Part shown: positions 1 through 7,964 of the stretch, in pieces
Position numbering within the stretch: the first letter of the stretch is position 1
Layout: each line of letters begins with the position of its first letter
Source of the DNA: Desulfuromonadales bacterium
GTDB taxonomy: Bacteria > Desulfobacterota > Desulfuromonadia > Desulfuromonadales > BM103
Length of the DNA: 64,000 nt
NCBI GenBank assembly: GCA_030145195.1
Contig: JAQYVY010000007.1
Coordinates: 1-64,000 of the forward strand
Direction of reading: 5' to 3'
Notes under the pieces: generated by a model
Seen by the model: only the letters and a program-made list of their open reading frames with translations
Told to the model about the DNA's origin: nothing
Database searches by the model: none
Program-made: the position numbers and the translations under genes

Positions 1-744
1 AGCTGTGTCAATCATCTCAACGACCTGGAATCAAGCATCATTACCGCCGAAGAACCGGTTGAATACGTCATCGACGGCATCTCCCAATGTTCGATCAATC
101 CTAAAATCGGGGTCACCTTTACTGAAACGCTGCGGCATATCGTACGCCAAGACCCCGATATCATCGTCATGGGCGAGGTGCGTGACACTTTTTCTGCCGA
201 AACCGCCATTCAGGCCGCTTTGACGGGGCACAAGGTGTTGACCACCTTTCACACTGAAGACACCGTTGGCGGCTTGCTGCGTCTGCTGAATATGGGCATC
301 GAAGCTTTTTTGATTGCCTCGACCATTACCTGCATGCTGGCACAACGGTTGCTGCGGCGCGTTTGCCCACACTGTGCTGTTCCCTACAAACCCACCCCCG
401 AAGAGTACCGCCGTCTCGGCTACACTCATGGAGATCTGGCTGGCGCCGACTTGAAAATCGGCCGGGGATGCTCGACTTGCCGGTTTACCGGCTACAAGGG
501 AAGAGTTGGTATTTTTGAGCTTTTGACTCTGACGGACGAAGTCAAGGATGCGGTCCTTGCCCGCAAGACGGTTCAGGAGATTCGTCGCATCAGTATCGAA
601 AGCTCAGGGATGGTCACCTTGATGGAAGATGGCATCGCCAAAGCGGCACGCGGGGAGGTTTCGCTGCCAGAAGTAATGCACCGACTGCCGCGGACAGCAA
701 ACCTGCGACCATTACATGAACTGCGTCGCCTGTTGGGAGAATAG
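1..744 (+). CDS. GspE/PilB-type secretion or pilus ATPase, 3' part
   Basis: Cut off by the window edge; reading frame 1 is open from base 1 and gives 247 residues. It is the C-terminal half of a type II secretion or type IV pilus assembly ATPase, a cytoplasmic hexamer that powers pilin or pseudopilin polymerisation. Visible family marks are ITAEEPVEY, the Walker B region RQDPDIIVMGEVRD, the His box TGHKVLTTFHTEDT, and a zinc-binding pair CPHC...CSTC followed by GYKGRVGIFELL. The Walker A motif lies outside the window, and GspE versus PilB cannot be decided from this part. The next gene starts two bases after the stop, so the two are probably cotranscribed. Confidence 0.93.
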   Translation, partial: SCVNHLNDLESSIITAEEPVEYVIDGISQCSINPKIGVTFTETLRHIVRQDPDIIVMGEVRDTFSAETAIQAALTGHKVLTTFHTEDTVGGLLRLLNMGIEAFLIASTITCMLAQRLLRRVCPHCAVPYKPTPEEYRRLGYTHGDLAGADLKIGRGCSTCRFTGYKGRVGIFELLTLTDEVKDAVLARKTVQEIRRISIESSGMVTLMEDGIAKAARGEVSLPEVMHRLPRTANLRPLHELRRLLGE

Positions 745-746
745 TC

Positions 747-1604
747 ATGTCAAGTATGCCCCTGGCTGAAATCATTCAGGAGATGGTCGACGCCGACAAA
801 GTCCACCTGCCTGTCCACCCCGGAATCGCTCAAGAAATTGCAGAAGTTTTGGCCCACGAAGAAAACGGTCTCGACCAGATATGGTCTCTGGCTGGTCGCG
901 ATCCAGCGTTAAGCTGCAACTTGTTCCGTGCCGCTAACTCCTCTTTTTTTGCCGGTCTAAAGAGAACCCTCTCGATTGACGAGGTCGTCACTCGTCTCGG
1001 TCAAGACAAAGTGCTTGAGGTCATCGAATCGGCCTGCCAGAAGGGCAGAAGTTGTCCACAGGGCCAGTTGACCCCTGAATACATGCCGACGCTTTGGCAA
1101 CACTCCCAAGGTTGTGCCGAAGGGGCACGCTGGCTGGCTGAGCGCTGCGGCTATGTCAGACTCGCCGATCAAGCCTACATGGCGGGTTTGCTGCACGATA
1201 TTGGCAAACAGTTCCTTCTTTCCGTCCTTGAGGAAATCACTTCCCGCGATGAACTGGGCATCACTCTAACGCGACAATTGGTGCATGAAGTTCTGGAAAC
1301 TATGCATGTTGAACAAGGCTTACGCATGTTTAAAGAATGGAACTTGTCGGAGATTTACCAAGAAGTGATTGCAGAACATCACGGCACCAATCTGGAGACC
1401 CAGAATATCATTGTGCCTCTGGTTAAACTGGCCAACAAAGGCTGCAGCAAGGTTGGTCTCGGCTTAAACCAACAGGCTGATCTGATTCTACCGACCACCG
1501 CCGAGGCTCAATTCCTCGGTATCGACGAAATCTCTTTGGCTGAATTTGAAATCATGCTCGAAGACCGCTTCCTCGATGGCCAAGCGACAACAAAGATAAC
1601 GTAA
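747..1604 (+). CDS. HDOD domain protein
   Basis: The protein has 285 residues. The segment from about residue 15 to 220 matches the HDOD fold, a relative of HD hydrolases that usually lacks full catalytic residues and acts in signalling. LLHDIGKQFLLS near residue 150 and AEHHG near 210 are the characteristic stretches. No output domain such as GGDEF or EAL is attached. The start follows the ATPase stop by two bases, which suggests translational coupling. In related bacteria HDOD proteins often affect motility, pili or c-di-GMP signalling; a link to the upstream pilus or secretion ATPase is inference from position. Confidence 0.85.
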   Translation: MSSMPLAEIIQEMVDADKVHLPVHPGIAQEIAEVLAHEENGLDQIWSLAGRDPALSCNLFRAANSSFFAGLKRTLSIDEVVTRLGQDKVLEVIESACQKGRSCPQGQLTPEYMPTLWQHSQGCAEGARWLAERCGYVRLADQAYMAGLLHDIGKQFLLSVLEEITSRDELGITLTRQLVHEVLETMHVEQGLRMFKEWNLSEIYQEVIAEHHGTNLETQNIIVPLVKLANKGCSKVGLGLNQQADLILPTTAEAQFLGIDEISLAEFEIMLEDRFLDGQATTKIT

Positions 1605-1611
1605 TCCTGCC

Positions 1612-1640
1612 TTTCGTTCTTAGCCTTTTTTTGGTATAAT
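1612..1640 (+). promoter_or_regulatory. promoter of the CBS gene
   Basis: A perfect TATAAT at 1635-1640 preceded by TGG forms an extended -10 element. The -35 (TTTCGT) is poor. It lies 37 bases before the CBS protein ATG. Confidence 0.55.
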
Positions 1641-1676
1641 CTCGCGCTGAATATAATGCTTTAAAGGGAGCCTAGT

Positions 1677-2114
1677 ATGTCTAAAACCATTGCACAGATT
1701 CTGAAAATCAAAGGCAAAGACGTTTGGGAGGTCGACTCGGAGGTCTGTGTTTACGAAGCGTTGAAGATCATGGCCGACAAAGGGGTTGGCGCGCTGGTGG
1801 TTAAAAGTCAGGGACAGGTTGTTGGGATTTTTTCCGAACGTGATCATGCCCGCAAAGTAGATCTCGGTGGGCTCTGCTCAAAAAAAGCCATCGTCCGGCA
1901 GGTCATGTCCGAAGAGATTTGCTATATCACACCACAGACTTCCGTTGATGAGGCCATGTCAATTATGACCGACAACCGCTGCCGCCACCTGCCCGTCCTG
2001 GTGGATGACAATTTGGTCGGTCTGGCATCAATCGGCGATTTGGTCAAGGCCTCTCTGGAACAGAAAGATTTTGTCATCAAACAGTTGCAGAGATACATAA
2101 AGGGCAATCAATAG
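1677..2114 (+). CDS. paired CBS domain protein
   Basis: A 145-residue stand-alone protein made of two CBS domains, roughly residues 8-65 and 75-135. The second-domain sequence is typical: VMSEEICYITPQTSVDEAMSIM, then NRCRHLPVL and GLASIGDLVKA. Such modules bind AMP, ATP, SAM or NAD and regulate partner proteins; the partner here is unknown. The start is supported by AAAGGGAG eight bases upstream and by its own extended -10 promoter. Confidence 0.88.
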   Translation: MSKTIAQILKIKGKDVWEVDSEVCVYEALKIMADKGVGALVVKSQGQVVGIFSERDHARKVDLGGLCSKKAIVRQVMSEEICYITPQTSVDEAMSIMTDNRCRHLPVLVDDNLVGLASIGDLVKASLEQKDFVIKQLQRYIKGNQ

Positions 2115-2243
2115 CACCCCTCTCCTCTGCCAGTCGAGTATGACGAACGACCTGCTCATGGATCGTCCCGCCTTCATATCCGCACAAACCGCTCGCGAGC
2201 GCCTCCGGCAGATCTTGTCTGATGGCCCCGGAAATGCCCCTGA

Positions 2244-2699
2244 TTAGTTCCAGAGACCTTTCTTATAACTGAAGATATGTTTGTTGGGGATGATCGAAAT
2301 CAAAGAAAAGTCACCCTGTTTACATGCTTCAGGGGTCTTGCCGTACGATTCAAAGACTTGTTCCTGATAAGAGAGAATGCCCACAAACGGAACGGACTTG
2401 GAACTGGAACGACGAACCGTGCCGACCAACTCGGAATTCTCAATCTGGTGGTAAAGTGCCCGGTAGGTACCGTCTGGTTGTTTTGAGATTTGCATCCGGG
2501 AGCGAGAGAATTTGTGATTACGGTTTAAATCCTTAACCTTGTTGCGAGCAAACTGCATGAAGTCGTTGTACTTAAGGGTCAACTGCTGATCTGACGCGCT
2601 GTCGGCGGCACCTTTGGCGACAGTCCTAGCAGCTCCCGCCGGAAGGGCCAACAGAAGGAAGAGGGTCAGGAACAGAATGAGCCTATTTATAGTTTTCAT
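2244..2699 (-). CDS. secreted protein of unknown function
   Basis: I chose the ATG at 2699 over an in-frame start 39 bases upstream, because it has GAGG eight bases before it and opens directly into a signal peptide (MKTINRLILFLTLFLLLALPAGA). The mature part is about 128 residues, basic and polar, with no motif I recognise. It contains a single cysteine late in the sequence (EACKQGD). An exported periplasmic role is inferred from the signal peptide only. It is convergent with the CBS gene. Confidence 0.65.
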   Translation of the reverse strand: MKTINRLILFLTLFLLLALPAGAARTVAKGAADSASDQQLTLKYNDFMQFARNKVKDLNRNHKFSRSRMQISKQPDGTYRALYHQIENSELVGTVRRSSSKSVPFVGILSYQEQVFESYGKTPEACKQGDFSLISIIPNKHIFSYKKGLWN

Positions 2700-2925
2700 G
2701 ATGAACCTCGCAATAAGTGTGTTGGTCTTGGTAAACACTTCCGCAATGTTCGTACCAGAAAAGCCTGTCCTAGATTAACCCATTGATATCATAACAAAAG
2801 AAAAATTATTTCAAAGACAAGAAGCTTCTGTCTTTGCAGCAGGGTTGGTGTCTGATGACAAATCACGGCGCAAAGCCCAGCGAAATGAATGCTTATAACC
2901 TTGACCCTTGACTCCGTGGTGGAGA

Positions 2926-2956
2926 AAACAACGGCCGGGTCCATAAGACCCGGCCG
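2926..2956 (-). terminator. terminator after the VWA-OmpA gene
   Basis: A perfect 10-bp stem, CGGCCGGGTC / GACCCGGCCG with a CATAA loop, is followed on the minus strand by TTGTTTTC. It lies 35 bases beyond the stop codon. Confidence 0.85.
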
Positions 2957-2990
2957 ACTGAGAGTTCAGAATGAAACGGCAAAGCAGCCG

Positions 2991-4064
2991 TTACTTGGTT
3001 TGAATTTCAACGCGACGGTTGAGTGCACGTCCTTCCTTGGTTGCGTTGTCATATTTAGATTGACTCTCGCCGTATCCGGTAGCATCCAAGCGAGCGGCGG
3101 AGGTGCCGTTGCTGACGAGCCAGCCTTTGACGGAAGCCGCGCGACGTTCGGAGAGACCCTGGTTGTAGTCTTCTGCACCAGTAGAATCGGTGTGACCAGC
3201 AACCGTGAAATCAACCTTCTTGTCTTCATCCAGGAGCATCTTGACCTGCTCAAGAATCGGAACCATCTCATCTGTAATGGCGGATTTGTCAAACCCGAAC
3301 TGCAGACTGAAGGTGATCACCTCTTTCTTCATCGGCACGGGTTTTTTTACCACCGGGACTGGGACTGGAGCTGGGGCTGGAGCTCGTTTCGGAGCGACTT
3401 CATCGTAAAAAACGTCTTTAGCAAACTGAGCCAGAGTGGCATCAGAAGCAAGCGCATTGATATTGGTATCCACAGTGCAGCAGGAGATGTCGCGAATTTG
3501 GTCAATAACCGCCTGGCCATGAGCTGAATCGGCAAAGCTGACAATATGAATGCACAGTTCAGGATATTTACTGTAAAGCGCCTTGGCCTGAGCCACCGGT
3601 TCGGAACCGCTATTAGAGTCGCCATCAGTAAAAACCACCAGAGCAGTTTTACCTGTGAAGCCGCCGATGACCGGGCCCGCGTTCATCAGACCATCGCCCA
3701 GAGCTGTAAACCGCCCAAAAACACTGAAGCCCGTGTTGACGCCAGTAGCGGCAGCAGCCAACACCCCGTCCTTATAAAGCGCCGGAGCAGTCAGCGTTTC
3801 AGCCGGGGAGAAGAGCTCCATGGAACTCGTAAAATCAAGCGCAGGGATGGCCTTGTCGAGGCGCGAGACCCCGTCTACAGCCAACTCGATTTTCTTCTGG
3901 CCAAGGGTGGCATGAGTCTCAGCCATAGAGCCTGACTGGTCCAGCAGCAGGATAAAGTTGTCAACCTTTTTCACCTTCACCATCTCCGCGGCCACAGCAA
4001 CCGGTGAAGAGAACGCCAGCGCCAAAACCAGCGCAACCAAGGGAAGCTTGCACAGCATTTTCAT
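2991..4064 (-). CDS. von Willebrand A plus OmpA-like envelope protein
   Basis: 357 residues with a signal peptide (cleavage near AVA-AEM). A von Willebrand factor A domain follows, whose MIDAS motif DQSGS stands at about residue 43 (FILLLDQSGSMAE), with FTDGDSNSG later. A Pro/Ala-rich hinge (PAPAPVPVPVVKKP) leads to a C-terminal OmpA-like peptidoglycan-binding domain: GHTDSTG, LSERRAASV, and GYGES...NRRVEI at the end. The expected role is an outer-membrane or periplasmic protein anchored to peptidoglycan that presents a metal-dependent adhesion domain. AAGGAGC seven bases upstream fixes the start. A strong hairpin terminator follows the gene. Confidence 0.9.
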   Translation of the reverse strand: MKMLCKLPLVALVLALAFSSPVAVAAEMVKVKKVDNFILLLDQSGSMAETHATLGQKKIELAVDGVSRLDKAIPALDFTSSMELFSPAETLTAPALYKDGVLAAAATGVNTGFSVFGRFTALGDGLMNAGPVIGGFTGKTALVVFTDGDSNSGSEPVAQAKALYSKYPELCIHIVSFADSAHGQAVIDQIRDISCCTVDTNINALASDATLAQFAKDVFYDEVAPKRAPAPAPVPVPVVKKPVPMKKEVITFSLQFGFDKSAITDEMVPILEQVKMLLDEDKKVDFTVAGHTDSTGAEDYNQGLSERRAASVKGWLVSNGTSAARLDATGYGESQSKYDNATKEGRALNRRVEIQTK

Positions 4065-4234
4065 AATAAAGCTCCTTAAACATTCTAGAAAATATAAGCC
4101 AACGAAATACCGCTATTCTTTAGTGGTTGTGATAGCTTAGCGTGTTTTTTCTGATATGCAAGCCATCTGTGTTGGTTCACTGTCTAGTCAAATTCGGACC
4201 ATGACCATGAATTCGCCATCATTTTCAGCGGATC

Positions 4235-4243
4235 TGCTATAAT
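4235..4243 (+). promoter_or_regulatory. extended -10 promoter of the BI-1 gene
   Basis: TGC followed by TATAAT (4238-4243) lies 39 bases before the ATG. No good -35 is visible, as is usual for extended -10 promoters. Confidence 0.55.
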
Positions 4244-4282
4244 AAAGCTTCGTCTAATCAACCAACCCGAAGGGGAAAAATC

Positions 4283-4984
4283 ATGCTCGAACGAAACAAC
4301 GCCTACACCCTGGCACCCGCGACAGCGGTTACCAGCGGTTTCTTTTCCAAGGTTTATAGCTGGATGACCGCCGGATTGGCCCTGACCGCTCTGGCTTCGG
4401 TGCTGACACTCTCCAGTGAGGCAACGCTCAACTTGATCTTTGGTAACCGAATGGTCTTTTACGCTCTGATCATTGCCGAACTCGGCCTGGTTATCGCTCT
4501 TTCAGCCGCGATCAACAAAATTAGCGCGCAAGTCGCTACGCTGATGTTCCTCGGCTATTCCGCCCTCAACGGCGTCACCTTTGCGGCAATATTCTTGATC
4601 TATACCAGCAGCTCAATCGCCAGCACTTTTTTCGTCGCGTCCGGAACCTTTGCGGCCATGAGCATTTATGGTTTCGTGACCAAGCGCGACCTGACCGGCT
4701 GGGGCAGCTTCCTCTTTATGGGACTGATCGGCATCATCATCGCCTCGGTCGTCAATATCTTCCTGCAAAGCACCATGATCTACTGGGTCACCAGCTATAT
4801 CGGCGTGTTCGTTTTCGTTGGTCTCACTGCCTATGACACGCAGAAGATCAAGCAGATCGGCCAAGCCGGTTTTGCCGATGGTGAAAGTCAACATAAGGCT
4901 GCCATCCTCGGCGCGTTACGACTCTACCTCGACTTCATCAATCTGTTTCTGATGCTGTTACGGATTATGGGCAACAGGCGCTGA
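4283..4984 (+). CDS. Bax inhibitor-1 / YccA family membrane protein
   Basis: 233 residues with about seven hydrophobic segments and almost no soluble domain. Family marks are SKVYSWMTAGLALTALAS at the N-terminus, FLGYSALNGVTFA in the middle, and YDTQKIKQ near the C-terminus with LRLYLDFINLFLMLLRI at the end. BI-1 proteins are inner-membrane calcium-leak or stress-related proteins; in E. coli YccA also modulates FtsH. AAGGGGAA is placed well before the ATG. The gene is monocistronic here. The family is clear, the cellular role is not. Confidence 0.92.
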   Translation: MLERNNAYTLAPATAVTSGFFSKVYSWMTAGLALTALASVLTLSSEATLNLIFGNRMVFYALIIAELGLVIALSAAINKISAQVATLMFLGYSALNGVTFAAIFLIYTSSSIASTFFVASGTFAAMSIYGFVTKRDLTGWGSFLFMGLIGIIIASVVNIFLQSTMIYWVTSYIGVFVFVGLTAYDTQKIKQIGQAGFADGESQHKAAILGALRLYLDFINLFLMLLRIMGNRR

Positions 4985-5153
4985 TTTTCTTTTCTGTCTC
5001 AACCAAAGCTAAGAGCAAAAGGGCCCGAGAGATGAGATACCCCCTGTTTAACGTTTCAGGGGCGCGCAACAGATATACCTGGCTTCATGCTCCAGGGCCA
5101 GGAGACTTAGGAAGTCAAACTCGCATACGTGCATAATCATGCTGTGAAAGCTT

Positions 5154-5417
5154 CTACGGTTGCCATGTTTGAAGGAACCTTACAATCTGGGTTGAAATGT
5201 CGGCCTCATTATGAACTTCCTCCACTTCTAAAAGATAGTCGATACCATCCTCTTTGACGAGGCAGAGACAAGCATAATCAAAACCCAGCTGAACATTGAG
5301 TAAGTTTTCAAGGGCGATCTCGCCATCCATAAACTTCGGATCTTTTGACTCCTCGTAATTAACAACTTTTATACCGGCCTGCTGGAGGGCTTCGGACAAT
5401 TTCTTTGCAGATAACAT
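5154..5417 (-). CDS. small protein of unknown function
   Basis: 87 residues, acidic, no signal peptide or membrane span. It begins MLSAKKLSEALQQAGIKVVNYEESKDP and ends VRFLQTWQP. AAGGAG is present upstream but at a long spacing of 13 bases. Its length, composition and alternating helix/strand pattern look like a real small globular protein, but I do not recognise a family. It lies downstream of a degraded gene on the same strand. Confidence 0.55.
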   Translation of the reverse strand: MLSAKKLSEALQQAGIKVVNYEESKDPKFMDGEIALENLLNVQLGFDYACLCLVKEDGIDYLLEVEEVHNEADISTQIVRFLQTWQP

Positions 5418-5514
5418 GAATAATTAATCACTCCTTCTTAAGTTGATAACCTCTTAACACGGCACTATTCACCTCGGTGCTGATGCACCCGATTTTGCGT
5501 TCCAGTGGCGTGGT

Positions 5515-5830
5515 TTATGAAACTATCAGTTCGACCACATAAACCTTTTCAACCGCTGTCTGTAAAAAAAGCTCCCAGTGCATTTTATCAACGCTGGGTG
5601 AAAGTTTGAATTTGTTTTTCTCGCCAGACTGCTCTGTAACCTTAAGAGAATAAGTACCCTTCTGAGAGTCCTTATCCAATATGACCTCAACAGGCTCAAG
5701 GTCCTCTTTACCCAGTTAGGCTCAGTCAAAGAGAAGCCTGCATCGGTGTGTTCGCACAAGGATTTTCTATTCATCGCATAACAAAAAAAAGAAAGCCACC
5801 CAGTAATCAAACCAGATGGCCTTAGGTTTA
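5515..5830 (-). pseudogene. frameshifted gene remnant, identity unknown
   Basis: Reading the minus strand, one frame gives MNRKSLCEHTDAGFSLTEPN, WVK and then breaks. The neighbouring frame takes over with EDLEPVEVILDKDSQKGTYS and runs 63 residues to the stop through GEKNKFKLSP and KMHWELFLQTAVEKVYVVEL. Both stretches look coding, but no single frame covers them. Upstream of the Met another frame (AIWFDYWVAFFFLL) also looks protein-like and stops. I interpret this as a small gene with at least one frameshift, or a base-call error near 5715. I do not recognise the family. Confidence 0.45.
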
Positions 5831-5857
5831 AACTCAAAGCAGTGAACAGTTGCAGAA

Positions 5858-6715
5858 CTATAAGCCCATCTCCTTACCGGTCGGCCTGACCACTTGGACC
5901 CCGCCCGGCAGAAGAAAGTCAAAAGTCATTGACGAAAGCCCGGAATTAACCCGCAGACCGCTGAATTCTATGATGGTGCTGTTGCCATTCGGATCATAGA
6001 CCGTCGTCGACATGATCGGAAACCAGATGTCATTCGGACCGCCTTCGTAGCCAGGGAAAGAGAAGTCGCCTCTCCCGGAGCTCACCGGTGCTGGCATCGA
6101 CGGAGCAGGGTCATCGTCTGCTTGCTGACGCTTCTGGTAGACGTCAACGGCATAACGGTCGACAACAATCACCATGCGGTTGAATAACGCCGAAGTCTTT
6201 CGGGGCGTCAGGTTGAGAATGTAGTTGCCATCGATATCGGTATTCGGTGACGCCCAGCTGATCATGAAATCTCGCGAGATATTGCCGAGGCCCGTGAGGA
6301 AGGTCATCGGATCGTTCTCGCGGGCCTGGTTGACCATCTCAATATCGGATTGAATGACCTGGTTGTTTTCCGGCAGATAAACCCAGAGCGTCTTGCCGTC
6401 GGAAACAATTTCCTGGCGGGTTGGTTGATCGTACTCCCAGCGAAACTTGACTTGCGGCACCGTCTGCGGGCGGCCATAATTGAAAGCGACCGAGACCCGA
6501 CCGCGAGCGCGTTGCAGGCGATCAAGCGAAGCGATCCGCGATTCCTGAAAAAAATCGGCCGAGTAATCGTAGATTCTCAACTCCTTGGCCGTGTCGGTTT
6601 TAAACGGAGTCTCCAGAGTATTGATGACATCGTTGAGACCGACAGCCCAACTCAAGTTCACCGTCAGAGTCAGAAGACCGCCAAGCAAAAAGACTGTTAA
6701 CAGAGTCCGTTTCAT
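5858..6715 (-). CDS. LolA-like periplasmic lipoprotein carrier
   Basis: 285 residues with a signal peptide ending near NLSWA. The body fits the LolA beta-barrel fold: DYSADFFQES, RARGRVSVAF, VKFRWEYDQPTRQEIVSDGK, TLWVYLPENNQVIQ. LolA carries lipoproteins across the periplasm to the outer membrane. It is longer than E. coli LolA (about 200 residues) because of a Pro/Ser-rich insertion (DDDPAPSMPAPVSSGRG) around residue 200. The insertion may mark a paralogue rather than the housekeeping LolA. The gene starts 40 bases after cheD, so it may be the last gene of the chemotaxis transcript. GAGGAGC precedes the ATG. Confidence 0.8.
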   Translation of the reverse strand: MKRTLLTVFLLGGLLTLTVNLSWAVGLNDVINTLETPFKTDTAKELRIYDYSADFFQESRIASLDRLQRARGRVSVAFNYGRPQTVPQVKFRWEYDQPTRQEIVSDGKTLWVYLPENNQVIQSDIEMVNQARENDPMTFLTGLGNISRDFMISWASPNTDIDGNYILNLTPRKTSALFNRMVIVVDRYAVDVYQKRQQADDDPAPSMPAPVSSGRGDFSFPGYEGGPNDIWFPIMSTTVYDPNGNSTIIEFSGLRVNSGLSSMTFDFLLPGGVQVVRPTGKEMGL

Positions 6716-6754
6716 TTCAAGCTCCTCACGTCAGGGAGTGTCTGGTAGCATGCA

Positions 6755-7237
6755 TTAGATCGACAAATTGCAATCATCACGGGCACAGTAAACCATCATT
6801 ATTCCGGTGGCAAGATCAAACTCCACAGTCCGGCCGCGATTACCGCCAACGTCCTCACCTACCAGAGGGATGCCAAGCGCGGCCAGGGTCTCGCGGGCGC
6901 TTTTCGAGTTACGAGCCCCGATGCTGTCGATCAGAGTCTGGTGGACAGACTCAAACATATTGGCGCCACCGGCGATTTTAGCGATCAGACTCTCGCGATC
7001 AGCACCTTCTTGCACCAGCACATCGACCATCTGGTAAATTCCGGCATCGACATACTTACCGTCGGTCCCAATCGGATTGTGCTTCGGCCGTTTCGGTAGC
7101 AACATGTGGCCTAACCCACCGAGGCCACTTTGCGGATCGTAAAGACCGACAGCTAGGCAAGAGCCAAGACCGTAAGCTTTAAGAAGCATTGGAGCCCGTT
7201 CAATCCGGGCTTGCGCTATGCTGACTCGTTCACTCAC
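6755..7237 (-). CDS. cheD: CheD chemoreceptor glutamine deamidase
   Basis: 160 residues. CheD deamidates specific glutamines of chemoreceptors and is activated or sequestered through CheC. The catalytic Cys-His pair is visible in YGLGSCLAVGLYD and LGGLGHMLLP, and FDLATG is typical of the C-terminus. It starts with GTG overlapping the cheC stop (GTGA), so translation is coupled. CheC and CheD adjacent to each other are a functional pair in other bacteria. Confidence 0.95.
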   Translation of the reverse strand: MSERVSIAQARIERAPMLLKAYGLGSCLAVGLYDPQSGLGGLGHMLLPKRPKHNPIGTDGKYVDAGIYQMVDVLVQEGADRESLIAKIAGGANMFESVHQTLIDSIGARNSKSARETLAALGIPLVGEDVGGNRGRTVEFDLATGIMMVYCARDDCNLSI

Positions 7238-7854
7238 GATTCTTCTCCAACAACATTCAGAAAGATATCGAGGGTGGCCGGATCAGGGAGCAGAAAGAAA
7301 TGGCCCTTCACCGCAAAATCCGGACTGGCCTCGCCAATAAAATCGGTCTCGACCATCAAGGCCAGATCGCTGTTCTCACTCAGTTCGATCAGAACATAAT
7401 CAACCACCGCCCCGGCCATATCGTAAGCCAGCATAGGCACGGAAGGGATCAGGGTCTTGTTCAGGAGGCTGCCCAACGCGCTCAGATAGGCCGAGGCGAG
7501 AATATTGCCAACTTCCTTCAAAGCGGAAACGGTGAGTTCATTCATCACCAAACCCTTTTCCTGTTTTCCGAGCAAACAACAGAGCAAGCGATGGGCACTT
7601 TCCTGGGGGAAGAGCAACATAATGCTGCCACGAGCGTCACCAAGAATCCGTAACGTGATGCCAACCATCAATTTTTCCGGACCGCCAAGATGATCCGGCA
7701 CCTGACTGATTTCGGTAATGGTGACATGAGGAATCCGCAACATCACGGGCTGGCCGATCAGCTGCGAAAGCGCAGTCGCGGCATGGCCCATGCCAATATT
7801 ACTCACCTCTTTGAGGATATCCAGTTGCACGTTGTTGAGTTTTCGAAAGGGCAT
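7234..7854 (-). CDS. cheC: CheC-family CheY-P phosphatase
   Basis: 206 residues from the ATG at 7854, which has a perfect AGGAGGAG seven bases upstream; a longer in-frame extension would run into the inserted repeat element and is rejected. Two CheC motifs of the D/ExxxN type are present: LDILKEVSNIGMGHAATAL near residue 15 and VSALKEVGNILASAYL near residue 110, so both phosphatase centres look intact. CheC removes phosphate from CheY-P and binds CheD. It lies between cheA and cheD. The ribosome binding site lies almost directly against the end of the repeat element. Confidence 0.93.
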   Translation of the reverse strand: MPFRKLNNVQLDILKEVSNIGMGHAATALSQLIGQPVMLRIPHVTITEISQVPDHLGGPEKLMVGITLRILGDARGSIMLLFPQESAHRLLCCLLGKQEKGLVMNELTVSALKEVGNILASAYLSALGSLLNKTLIPSVPMLAYDMAGAVVDYVLIELSENSDLALMVETDFIGEASPDFAVKGHFFLLPDPATLDIFLNVVGEES

Positions 7855-7863
7855 GTCTCCTCC

Positions 7864-7962
7864 TAGGAGCCTGTTCGAGAATAAGGGCCGAAGCGAAAAA
7901 CCAGAAGTTTGGGTCAACCCGTTGGGTTTGCAGTTGGTCATTCATTGTCGCACAGGCTCCTA
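7864..7962. mobile_element. MITE-like element between cheA and cheC
   Basis: A segment of about 95 bp is bounded by imperfect terminal inverted repeats. The left end reads GGAGCCTGTTCGAGAATAAG and the right end, on the other strand, GGAGCCTGTGCGACAATGAA, agreeing at 16 of the first 17 or so bases apart from two to three mismatches. TA dinucleotides flank both ends (7864-7865 and 7961-7962). This is the form of a small non-autonomous element mobilised by an IS630/Tc1-mariner type transposase. It has no useful ORF, though one frame reads through into cheC. No other copy was seen in the window. Confidence 0.6.
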
Positions 7963-7964
7963 CT

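Noticed and set aside
11-429. Long antisense frames across the ATPase gene
   Set aside because: They mirror the third-codon bias of the real gene on the plus strand and lack ribosome sites.
2140-2247. 35-codon plus-strand ORF (MTNDLLMDRPAFISAQTARE...) between the CBS gene and the secreted protein gene
   Set aside because: No ribosome binding site, overlaps the end of a convergent gene and no family recognised; composition alone is not enough.
5041-5062. CCCCTG / CAGGGG hairpin after the BI-1 gene as terminator
   Set aside because: No T-tract on either strand and a long loop.
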